Below, piece after piece: positions 33,771 to 44,330 of a stretch of 64,000 nt of DNA; position 1 is the first letter of the stretch; each line of letters starts with the position of its first letter. Both the position numbers and the translations under genes were made by a program. The stretch lies in the NCBI GenBank assembly GCA_033980235.1, contig CM067067.1, positions 27,736,451-27,800,450 of the forward strand. Direction: 5' to 3'. The notes under the pieces are model-generated. The model saw nothing but the letters and a program-made list of their open reading frames with translations, had not been told where the DNA came from and did not search any database. This DNA is from Diadema setosum (Eukaryota > Echinodermata > Echinoidea > Diadematoida > Diadematidae).

Positions 33771-36059
33771 AGCAAGTTAAACGCATACATGTGCCGATGT
33801 TTAGAAAAAGTCACGGAAACGCATTTGATACGATTTGATTTTGTTCATTATCATTTTACACTGTAATTCACAAACAAACATTCAATTTTTTTTCTTATTC
33901 TTTTTCAATTTTTTGTGCAATAAACAATGCAAGTTTACAAAATACTAAATCTGTAAAATCCACATTTTTTTTTGGGGGGGGGGGGTAATAGTAGTCCATA
34001 AAAAACAAGAAAATAAGTTTGCAAGTCATTTAATGTTTTTTTAGGTTGTTGTTTTTGACCAGTAAATTTTCTGCTCGGACCAGTAAAAAATGGTAAAACG
34101 GGGCATATACTGGTTCGACAGAGACAGGTTGGACCGGCATAAAAAAATGGGTTGGTGTGCAGTCCTGTATACACACTTGTTTTGTGTTTTGCTTCCTAGT
34201 ATTATGATGATGTAATTTTACACACTTTAGAATAAGATGTGTACATCGTGTAAAATGGTCATGGAAATTTAAATTTTCTGCTCTGGAAAGTCAGGGAATT
34301 TTGAAAATGTGGAAGTGTATGAACCCTGGTGTCAAACACTTTGCGTTACCCATCGGATTTTCATGTGACGATTAACACTAAATAAATATTGTACGATTGC
34401 AGATGCTTTAAAGATTGCGAGAAACTTGAAAAGAAAGTAAAGAAATTTAAGAAATAAATGAAAAAAGTCTAACAATACATGTTCACGTTATCCCAAATCA
34501 AAGATTAAAATCGATTACGCAGTTTTATGTGATTGTTTAATTTACATGTTATTTCTATAAACTATTCGATATTTACATTTAAATCCCCCCCCCTTGATGA
34601 ACGTTTTGTCGGGTTTTCCGTGAAAATCCTCATTACGAAACGCCATTGAAAGATAAAAATGACAACAAACACGTATCGACCGATCACCAAATAATGTACG
34701 AGAAACACGCTTATTCTGCGTTTTGGTATAATTGTTCTTTGTGGATGACCTTTATTTGGTCGACCGGAAGATGAATAGCAATTAGTAGGTCCTATATACA
34801 CTGTATACAGTGTCACTCTGTTATAAAATCCAACTGATTGTGATATCTAAGTTCTCGTCTTTCCTATCCAGGTTAACTTATAAGAAAACTACTAATATAA
34901 AAACTCTTGAGCCAGAACTATGATTCACCATCACCTTTACACTCTCATAAAGTTAACATTATCAGTATACGAAAGCGTGCAAGAGCTCTGCGAATTCGCG
35001 TTCTTAGACTGTGGTTTCCTTGCCATGCTAAACAATTCTTTTACAAACTTTAGATATGCGCCGCTATTTCGCAAAGCTGCTGAGGCAGTTTAGACATGGA
35101 TCTCTCGACCGTCAGGTACACACAACAAACAACTGTCCTTCCAACATTCCTAAGACTAAAGTGAAGACGCATCCCTTAAGAAGTGACACAGCTTTCTGTC
35201 ACTTTCTGAAATAATTATACATGTACAAAGACTGCTGATAAGGATTATTTAATGTCGTATGTTTATACAAGTATCACGAGCTGAAGATGGGACTTTGATT
35301 ATACTTTGTCTTCCGATTTCTCTCTGTAATCCCTGCCAAACCCATCCAATCCTCCCCCACCCCCATAAACATAGAAAGACATCACACGGAGTCTTGATGA
35401 CCTATAAGAAAATAGGCCCACACATTACATTTTGCCGATTAACAAATAGCCAGGTCAATTATTGTTGCACAAGTTGTCATTATAATTATACGCTTTGCAA
35501 AAAGTAGGCTTACTTTCAATCTTCACTGATGAGCTCTAAACAGCCCATTATATAACCAGGGAAGAGGGATAATTTATTATTACATAGTACAGTTTAAATG
35601 AGTTTTCTTAACCCGTTCCTCCCACAATTCTCCAAGAGCCTGAAATGCTCAAAAGCGAGATTCTCTTTGCAGGTCGACTTGAGAATGGACAGGTTGGTAT
35701 TCCTCCTGTGCGGAAGCAGTCAAGCTGTAGGCCTATAGTTGTATCCCCTTTCCATGGTCAACTACACGTGCCATCAAACAATGAAAGTATCGATTGGGCA
35801 CCAGGTACACATAGGTATGAATAGACATTGCGCTAATGGGCTCACAAACTCTTTTGTTGTACACATGAATATTGTCACTGGAGGCAAGTATCTACTGAGC
35901 TGAGCCTCTATCGCTGTGTATACATCTTCATTCGAGTTTTATTGCGAAACAAGCACACGCGGATTAGTAACGGCATTGCACAAAACCCAAATATCTTGAG
36001 AGATTTTGAAAGAGCGGGATCCGAAACCTGGACCCGTTTCTAGACACTGTACGTTTTAA
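33771..36059. other. Unique-looking middle of the 9.1-kb element
   Basis: AT-rich with a G-run (33975-33986). One dispersed repeat (35690-35880) is shared with 22550-22730. No gene recognised. Confidence 0.45.
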
Positions 36060-37590
36060 ATTTGATTTGAAAAAACAAACGCATATGCCCCAAAGTGCAT
36101 GCAACTTTGCGATTTAAATTCAAGTGCGTTGCTGTGAAGATATGCGTGTGAATTCGTATGATTCTGTCGAGATAATTTTTCAGTGCCGACTGAGTTGAAA
36201 TAGGATGTGTGATTTTCCTTCCCTAAGTCGCCATATTTTTATTTGTTTTGCTTAAATTTCTATTGCCATACCCTGAAAATGAATTGTTCTCGCGCTCCGA
36301 TTCGCAACATTACCGCTCTGTACGGCGCGGGCCAGTCTGAAATAAAAAGAAGAAGAAAAATTTGTTAATCCGGAAACGACATCTTTCGGATTACTAACCT
36401 TCGTAAAGATAAATATCTTTCCATCGTCGGACTTATTTAACTTTGGACTGAGATTTAAACCTTCGGAATAGCGAACTGCAGTAACAATAATTTGCTACTA
36501 TTTTTTCATTGACATTTCGTGAAGCACGATGCGTTTCGGTAGTTTGAAACGTGTAAATGTTGCGATGTCTTTCCCCTGCTAGTGCAGACTAAGTTCGGTC
36601 ACGGCGAAACTTCCGTTACGAAATAAAAAATGATTCAAGTCTTTTCAACAATAGCACACTTCGGTATAGATTTTTATGCGTTTAAATGCAGCTTCTAGTT
36701 TCGTACAGAAACCGCAAGTCTTTTCTGCAACGCTCTTGCGTTTTAAATACAGCGTTGCTTGTGATTTGATGGACTTGCATTTGACTTTTAGAATTGCGTT
36801 TAAACGCAATTGAGTTTAAGTTTCTTACAATTTTCTAGTGTCGGATGATTATTAAACGCAAGTCTTTTCAGCGTTCCGTGTGATTTGATGGACTTGCATT
36901 TGATTTTTGGGGTTGCGTTTAATTTTCAATTTTGCGTACGAACTTCGAAGTAAAAAATAATGCAGGTCTTTTCAACAATAACTCACTTCCGTAGATGTTT
37001 AGAGATGCGTTTAAACGCAGTTTCTTGTAATTTCGTACAAAAACTGCTTGTCTTCTCTGCAATGCTCTTGCGTTTAAATACAGCGTCGCGTGTGATTTGA
37101 TGGACTTGCATTTGATTTATAGAATCGCGTTGAAACGCAACTGAGTTTTAAAGAAGTTCCCTACAATTTTCAAGTTTCGTACGATTATCAAACGCAAGTC
37201 TATTCAGCATTCCGCGTGAACACAAGGACTTGCAATTGCATTTGATTTTCAGAGCTGCGTTTAATTTTTAATTTTGCGTACAAAAAAAAACAAACAAAAT
37301 AATGCAAGACTTTTCAACAATAACGCACCTCCGTAGATGTTAAGAGATGCTTTTAACCACAGTTTCTAGTTTCTTACGAAAACCACAAGTCTTCCCTGCA
37401 ACGCTCTTGCGTTGGAATACAGCGTTGCGCGTGATTTGATGGACTTCATTTGATTTTAAGAGTTGCGTTTCAACGCACTTGCGTTTTTTATGTGCAAAGT
37501 TGCTTGTGATTTGATACACCTGCATTTAATTTTCAGTTGCATTTAATTACATGTAGTTGCATTTGATTAATTTTCTAAAAACGGGCCCAG
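36060..37590. repeat. AAACGCAA-type satellite array (~190-210 bp units)
   Basis: Recurring phrases are AACGCTCTTGCGTTT, AATACAGCGTTGCG, GTGATTTGATGGACTTGCAT and GCGTTTAAACGCAA at roughly 36660-36830, 37030-37150 and 37380-37490. There are many short self-complementary GCGTTTAAACGC sites. A small block lies at 32230-32440. Confidence 0.75.
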
Positions 37591-38500
37591 GTTTCTATTA
37601 ACGCTTCGGAATAATTATTAACGTTAGAATATTCGGATAAACAGAAACACCTACACGTGTATCATGTTCTGAAATGCAGTGAATCAGAGCGGGAAAACAA
37701 TTCTTTTTCAGAGAATGGCGATAAGATTTTGAGCGAAAAAAAAAATTATGTCGACTTAGACGAGGGAATAAACACGTATTTCAGCTCAGTTGGCACTAAA
37801 AAATCAGGTCGACTTACGCGAGTTGTCGACTTCTAAATGTCGACTAAGACGAAGAAATTTTCAAGGAATAACAAAGGCAAAAATCTGGACTTTTTTATCG
37901 TGTCGACTTTACTGTACTATAGCTCCATAGTTTCAGCAGAGCCAGATGTGTATGTACCTCCCTGGTTTCAGGTAGGTAGCTCTCATCAGCTAGCTCTCGC
38001 CAACTCTAGCACGTGTCTCCATCAGCATGCACGTATTATACAGCACAGGGTTACTATACATAGCCCCTGTTCCCAGGCCCCATGCAATTGACACGATGTT
38101 TACGACCCATTCAGCGCGTACGCAAATTCCTTTACCCTGCGGTTTTGCCTGGCGGCAAACCTGCTTTGAAGTTCCTGGAAATTTCCACCATGTACCAACC
38201 TATTCTGTTGCCTGGCTGGCACGGCCATCTGGCCATGGGTGTCAGGTTTCCGTCAATCTACCTAGCTATTGTGAATGTTTTTCACAATACACTTGTCACT
38301 TCATTACACACATTTTGCTTCACCTGAGAAGCTGCTTACAAGAGTGGTCTCACGCTCATGTAAGGGGAATAAATACTATTTCGGATACTTTTTGATTACG
38401 CCTCTCATCGACGCAAATTAAGGTAATCACAGCGTTACTAACGCGTAATAGTGTGATGCCTTTGGTGGTTTCATTTGTGTGCTAGTTTGTCCGTTTTTTA
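37591..38500. other. Right interior of the 9.1-kb element
   Basis: TCGACTTA/GTCGACTT phrases repeat at 37750-37905. The open frames at 38027-38395 show no recognisable domain. Confidence 0.4.
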
Positions 38501-38790
38501 AGCTTCCATGAAATCAACTGTTTAAGTGTTCAGCACAAGACAAAGGAAGACTTAATCCGGGCGTTCCCGAACGCTGACTACATGGACCGATGGCTTCGTG
38601 GTCGATTGGGTGCAGTGAAGTTGACACTATTGTGTTCGAAACAAAGGCACTAAACAAAAGACTTTTAAGCTGGCGTTCCCGAACGCGGATGGCATGGGCG
38701 CATGCCAAGCTCGAGCCAAGCTGGCTACTTAACAGATAAGAAGGCATGCCGGACGCGGGCGAACGCTCGTGATATTAAATCTGTCACGCC

Positions 38791-39100
38791 TTACTGACGA
38801 GCTTCCTCCCTCTGATAAAGAATCAACGAATCAGACAGATAGAAGGGATGGCCAGATAGCCGCCGAACTACTGATAAAATACTGTCCCCAGTTAAAGGCA
38901 GAATCAACTGCTACTGAGGAAAAAGAAGAGGCCAAGCCCATATTTTGCTTGGAATCTGAATTGTCTGCTCATAGCCAAGGACCCAGTGCGGTGAAACTTG
39001 ATACCCCCTTCGCTACTTGTTACACTAAACTAGCCCATTCATCCCTGAAATCCCGAAAGCAAGAAAACCAACCTGCCAACAAACCCAGAAAAAAGAAGGG
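38791..39100 (+). pseudogene. DIRS-like gag-like ORF, second part
   Basis: Continues in phase after the 9.1-kb insertion: TDELPPSDKESTNQTD, then AAELLIKYCPQL and FCLESELSAHS. In DIRS/Ngaro gags a comparable region (xxLLxxYCP and FESEL motifs) precedes a long C-terminal part; here the basic KPRKKKG stretch and the RT start come soon after, so a large C-terminal section of gag is probably deleted. The same frame stays open to 39377, but from about 39100 the coding signal is in the RT frame. Confidence 0.5.
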
Positions 39101-39102
39101 CT

Positions 39103-42100
39103 TTGTTACAAGAGACAGAGTTCCTATTAACCAAACGGGCGATTGTTCGGGTCCACACAAGAAGGCATCTTGTGATATCCCCAGTTTTTCTCACCCCCAA
39201 GCGGAAAGGCGGATTCCGCATGGTGCTAAATATAAAAAAGCTGAATCGATACATTGCAAACTCCACTTTCAAAATGGAAAATCGCTGCAACATACTGCCG
39301 CTCATCAAGGCAGACAATTGGGCGGTCTCCATAGATTTTGTAGACGCCTACCTTCATACAGTGAAACCCTGTTATAACGAGGTCCGTGGGACCGGCGATA
39401 TTACCTCGTTATAACCGGTACCTCGTTATAACCGTACACATCAAAAACAAAGAAAAACATAAGCATGACATCATATACCCATCACTGAAACTTAAGAACA
39501 TCCTTTGCGTTGTTATTACACTATTATGGATCATTATTGTTGAGAGAATAAATTGAAATTATTTGTGAATTAGACGAAAAAGGTAGGGGTTTAAATGAGT
39601 TATTTCTTTATTGTAATTCTTGTTTGTTAAGTTTTTCTATTAGCACCAGCACAAATAGAGTAACATACAGGCGTTGTGATACTTGCGAGGTATTTTTACT
39701 CTGTTGGTGCACAGCGGGAATGCGATGATTTCATGAATCATTTTGGCTGTAAACTTGTACAATGTGTGATCGTTGCGCCCGAAGGGATTAAAAATGCGTT
39801 CTTTATTTTCTTCCGAAAATCTCTTCGCATTTTGTACATCCATTCTTGAAAAATATGCGACAGGATTGAATGTGGAAGGTTGTGATCCTTTTTACGCAAA
39901 TCTGTACCTGGTAGACCATTCTGAAAGCAAGAAAAATCTTCCTTGTGAAATGCAGTATTAAAATTGTGATAATGAACAAACCTAGATTTATTAAAACTAA
40001 GCTTAATGTATTTGTTTCTTTTTCTGATTTAGGTTAACATGCGTCATTCAACTGTTTTTACGCTACTGTCACCTGGCGAGATCGCGATGATTCAGAGTAA
40101 CATGCTTTGTTTACCGTTAACTTGCAAGGTATTTTGCGCTGTTGGTGCCCATCACAGCGGGAATGCGATAATTTCATGAATCATTTCGGCTGTAATTTTA
40201 TACAATGTATTATCGTTGCGCCCGAAAATCTCTTCGCGTTTTGTACATCCGTTCTTGAACTGTTAAATGCGTTTGTTTCTTTTTCCGAACACCGATTAAG
40301 CAGGTTAACATGCGTTATTCATCTGTTTTTACGCTACTGTCACCCGGTGAGATCGCGATGATTTCATTAATTATTTCGGCTTTAATCATACACACTCATA
40401 TTTAAATTATCATTTGTTAAATGATAATGAACAAATCCAGATTTATTCAAACTAGTAGATACATTTCTTTCTTTTTCTGAACACCGATTAAGTATAGATT
40501 AACATGCGTCATTCAAGTATTTTTACGCTACTGTCACCCGGCGAGATCACGATGATTTCATAAATTATTTTGGCTTTAATCACACACACTCATATTAAGA
40601 TTGTCATTTGTGAAATTATAATGAACAAATCCAGATCTACTCAAAGTAATAAATGCGTTTGTTTCTTTTTCTGAACACCGATTAATTACATTAACATCAT
40701 GCGTTATTCAACTATTTTTACGCTACTGTCAACCGGCGGGATCGCGATGATTTCATTAATTATTTCGGCTTTAATCATCCACACTCATATTTGCTAACTA
40801 GCAAAAGAACTGGAAGTCGGAACTACGAATGGAAAGGATATAATGATGAGTTGCACACGCATTCCAATTGTCCACTTTTGGCCACAAGTGTCGCTACATG
40901 GAAAGTTTTTGGATGCGTTATCTTTTTTTTTTTATCATTGCGCTGTGATCTGACTTAATATCACGCACGCGTATCTCACGAAAAAGAAAAGCGAATGATT
41001 ATGTAATTTAGTAGGAACATCGGAAGGCATTCCTGTGTCTTATCGCGTGGTTTAGAAGAAAACATGAAAGGAACGGTTCTCTGCAAACGGGAAAAAGACG
41101 TGGATTGCGTGAATTCAGTTTTCAATGTTTCGTTTGTCGCGTGTTTGAAAGCGGCAATTTAGTCAAGAAATGGAACCTTGTTATATCCGATCAAATTGCT
41201 TATGTTTTTCTTTGTCATGATGCACCGAAATTGTCCTCGTTATAACCGGAATCTCGTTATAACCGAACTTGTTATAACTGATTCGTTCTGCCATAGGTTT
41301 ACACGCAAAGGAAAACGGGACCGACGCGATCGCCTCGTTATAAGTGGTTCCTTGTAATAACCGAACTCGTTATAACGGGGTTTCACTGTATTCACATTGC
41401 CCACACTGCACAGCATTTTTTCAGTTTTGCAGTGGCAAACAAAGTGTACCAATATCGTGCTCTGCCCTTTGGTCTCAAAACTGCCCCACGCATCTTCACT
41501 CCAATTGTACAGGCACTCGCAGCCCACTTACGAGAAAGGGGCATTTGAATTTTTGTCTATCAAGACGACTGGCTGGTATTAGCAGACTCTGCAGACACAC
41601 TACGCCGTCACTTAGACATTACGTTAGACCTAGTCTCCAAGCTAAGTTTTCTCGTAAACTAAGAAAAGTCTCAGCTCGAACCCACTCAGAGTCCGGAGTT
41701 CTTGGGCGCCAAACTAGACCTAAAACTAAGGCTCGCCCATCCCCTCCCTCACAGAATAGACAAGGTTCATCGTGTAGGGGGGTTCCTACTCCGCACGTCT
41801 TACGCTCAAGCCAAGCACTGGCTGCATTTTTTGGGCCTCCTTGCAAGTCTCTTGGACACAGTCCCAGATTGCAGAAGGAGAATGAGGCAAATCCAAATGG
41901 CCTTTCTCAGTCAGTATCGCCAACAAACAGACCCGATGACACAAATAATCCGTCTTACAAGGACATTGTCCCAGGCGGTTCGCTGGTGGATGCCTCCAAA
42001 TACCCTGCAAGTGGGAAAATCCTTCACTACCCCAGCCCCCTCCATGACCATTCTGACAGAAGCATCGATTATGGGGTGGGGTGCAGTACTAAACTCGACC

Positions 42101-42400
42101 AGGTTCAAGGAACTTGGGGAGAAAGAGACGGGGTTCAGCACATAAATGTACTGGAAATGCGGGCAATACAGAATGCTCTGTTTGCCTTCAAAGACAGAGT
42201 TCGGAGGAAAACGGTTCTGATAAAGTCAGACAACCTCACGGTAGTATCTTACGTAAACAAACAAGGGGCACAAGGTCGAAACCCTTGTGCAATCTCACTC
42301 TAGACATTCTAGATTGGTGCGATTCGGTGGAGATGAATCTAACAGCCTCTCACATACCAGGAAAAGACAACTATGCGGCAGATTTCTTGTCGAGGGGAAG
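39103..42400 (+). pseudogene. DIRS-like reverse transcriptase and RNase H (interrupted, decayed)
   Basis: The first RT part is at 39103-39358: FLTPKRKGGFRMVLNIKKLN, FKMEN and SIDFVDAYLH. The pogo-like element interrupts at 39359. The RT resumes at 41391 with YRALPFGLKTAPRIFTPIV and the catalytic YQDDWL (about 41558-41575). Two in-frame stops (near 41547 and 41660) and a frameshift near 42125 follow. RNase H motifs are TEASIMGWGAVL (first acidic residue Glu instead of the common Asp), NVLEMRAIQ, IKSDNLTVVSYVNKQG and IPGKDNYAADFLSR, the last after another shift near 42275. Domain order RT then RNase H fits DIRS pol. Confidence 0.8.
39359..41388. mobile_element. 2.0-kb pogo/Tigger-like TIR element with TA duplication
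   Basis: The left TIR CAGTGAAACCCTGTTATAAC is matched by the inverse with one mismatch at 41366-41388, and TA flanks it (39357-39358, 41389-41390). Further CTCGTTATAACCG copies lie just inside both ends. Removing it restores the RT frame. No transposase. The interior has two satellite blocks: about 39700-40260 (inverse of the 190-bp repeat at 32470-33770) and about 40020-40790 (units with TTTTTACGCTACTGTCACC and GATCGCGATGATTTCATTAA). Confidence 0.85.
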
Positions 42401-43848
42401 TTATCTCCCCACAGAGTGGCAACTCAATCCAGGCATTGCCAAACAGATCTTCAACAAGTTCGGGCCTCCCCAGGTCGAACTATTCGCATCGACATTGAAC
42501 AAGCAGCTGCCAGTTTATTGCACAAAACACAACGATCCAGCTGCTCTGATGACGGACGCATTCACAATGCAGTGGAACGGGTTTCTGGGGTATGCGTTCC
42601 CACCCTTTGCATTGATACCAAGGGTACTACAGAAAGTGCTAACAGACAAGGCAACCCTCCTTCTGATAGCTCCTCGGTGGCCGAAACGGCCTTGGTTCCC
42701 CACACTGTTAGACCTTCTAACCTCTCCCCCAGTAATCCTTCCCTTCAGGGAGGATCTCCTCTGTCAACCAGGGACATCCACATATCATCCCAAGGTTCCC
42801 AACCTAAAGCTAATATTATGGACCATTTCAGGGAAATTGCGTCCCAGGCAGGTCTTTCGGGAAGGGCTGCAGAACTATCTTCCTCCTTCCTTAGATCATC
42901 TACACGAGCCACTTATGACTCTAGACTACAGTACTGTACTACTTCAAGTGGTGCTACGATAAGAAAGTGGATCCTTCCACAGCACCTGTAGGCGAGATTG
43001 CTGAATTCCTCCTGCATCTATTTGACAAGAGCTTAGCCTTCTCAACAATCAGAGGCTACAGATCTGCTATTTCAGCCTTACATGAAGGCTTCAGAGGGGG
43101 AGAAAGGGTAGGATCCTCTCCCCATCTGACTAGACTAATGAAATCCCTCTTTTTGTCTAGGCCTCCTCAGAGGAAACTGAGTCCCTCTTGGAGTTTATCG
43201 AGAGTTTCGCGTGCTCTGAACCTACATTTTGTATGCACAGCAGTTCTCTTGCTAACCTAACCATCAAAACCATCCTCCTCGTAGCAGTCACTAGTGGGAG
43301 AAGACGCAGTTTTCTGCACACTCTCTCTACCAAACCTGGCCACATTCGTTGGGAAACTAACAGGGTTAGACCTATCCCTCATGCCAAATTCCTGGCTAAG
43401 AATCAAACCATGAACTCTACGCCAGGTGAGGTCTTCATCCCCTCCCTCAAGACTCTGTCCTCCATCTCCCAAGACAAACTATGGTGCCCTGTGCGGGCCC
43501 TTAAATGGTATCTTCGCAAAACCGAAGAATTGCGTACTTCAGACAATCTATTTATCAGTATCAATTCTCCCCATGCGCGCGGTCTCCCCTGATACTATTT
43601 CTCGCTGGATAGTTCCGGCTATTAAAGCTGGGGGTACGACTTCGATCCTCTCCCATAAGGTGCGGGCCCATGACACTAGGGATATGGCCTCCTCCTGGGC
43701 CCTTTTTCAGGGAGTCCCCCTGGAAGATGTTCTCAAGGCTGCCTACTGGCATAATCCCAACACTTCTACGTCCCGTTACTTGTCAGACGTTATTTCCAAT
43801 GAGGCCTCATTTGCCTCTGCAGTTCTTTCCTGTCCTAGCAGGAAGTAG
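42400..43848 (+). pseudogene. DIRS-like linker and tyrosine recombinase domain (frameshifted)
   Basis: After RNase H come a conserved linker (GPPQVELFASTLNKQLP, LLIAPRWPKRPWFP) and then a tyrosine recombinase spread over several frames. The Arg region VTSGRRRS is at about 43290-43312, the H-x2-R box AHDTRDMASSW at about 43666-43690 (His 43669-43671, Arg 43678-43680), and the catalytic Tyr in STSRYL at 43777-43779. The stop is at 43846-43848. All catalytic residues survive, although frameshifts near 42740, 42965, 43200 and 43590 separate the segments. In DIRS elements this enzyme integrates a circular cDNA without target duplication (family knowledge). Confidence 0.8.
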
Positions 43849-44330
43849 TTCCATCTTGACTGAACCTCCTGCCTCGGCGAGCTTGCAGCTCGTTAGCCAT
43901 GATCAGTAAGAGAAGAAGGTTCCTTACCTTGAGGTTTTCCACAGTCCCTCCATCCTTGGATCTGTTGGAATCTGGCAATTGTTATATCGATAGGTAAGTA
44001 AAGCAAAATGAAGTAGATATGTATGTTCGTTATCGAACATTTTATCTATGAGAGAGCTTTACTTACCTATAGGTCCCTCCCTCCTCCCCTCTCTGCGGTT
44101 CAGCCGGTTCATCGGCATCGAAAGAGGACGAGATCGCCTGCGCTCGGGCTTATATAGGGGAGTGTGTGAGGGGTTTCCCTGCCGTTACCGGGGCAACGAG
44201 GGGGTTCAAAGAAATTTTAGCTACCGGGGGCAATTCTAATTGGCATTAGAATGGCAATTGTTATATCGATAGGTAAGTAAAGCTCTATCGTAGATAATCG
44301 TAGATAAAATGTTCGATACCAAACATACAT
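43849..44330 (+). repeat. DIRS-like internal complementary region and right inverted terminal repeat
   Basis: The internal complementary region is 43973-44070; the right ITR is 44164-44330. A TATATAGGGG motif at about 44152-44161 resembles a promoter TATA box just inside the ITR. Confidence 0.75.

Larger units (their letters stand above)
29688..38790. mobile_element. 9.1-kb non-coding TIR element with TTA target duplication
   Basis: A perfect 31-bp TIR begins GGCGTGACAGATTTAATATC at 29688 and its inverse ends at 38790. TTA flanks both sides (29685-29687 and 38791-38793), and removal restores the gag frame. Near both ends are repeated GCGTTC/GAACGC motifs (29711, 29728-29743, 29823, 29873, 29892 on the left; 38561, 38675, 38760 on the right). 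No transposase is visible. The interior is mainly satellite-like arrays plus a nested TTAA foldback element. A 3-bp TWA target is characteristic of PIF/Harbinger, so that is the best guess. Confidence 0.75.
28489..44330 (+). mobile_element. DIRS-like tyrosine-recombinase retrotransposon (interrupted)
   Basis: Outer boundaries come from inverted terminal repeats: 28503-28622 is the inverse of 44164-44283. An internal complementary region at 43973-44070 joins the inverse of the left extremity (28489-28534) to the inverse of the right extremity (44270-44330). Inverted terminal repeats plus this junction copy are the hallmark of DIRS1-type elements (known for the family). Coding order is gag-like, RT, RNase H and tyrosine recombinase, all in + orientation. 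Two insertions (29688-38790 and 39359-41388) account for 11.1 kb; without them the element is about 4.7 kb, somewhat short because part of gag seems deleted. Stops and frameshifts make it inactive. Confidence 0.85.

Noticed and set aside
44152..44161. TATATAGGGG as a host gene promoter
   Set aside because: It lies within the DIRS-like right terminal region and is more plausibly part of that element's own regulation; no host gene follows.
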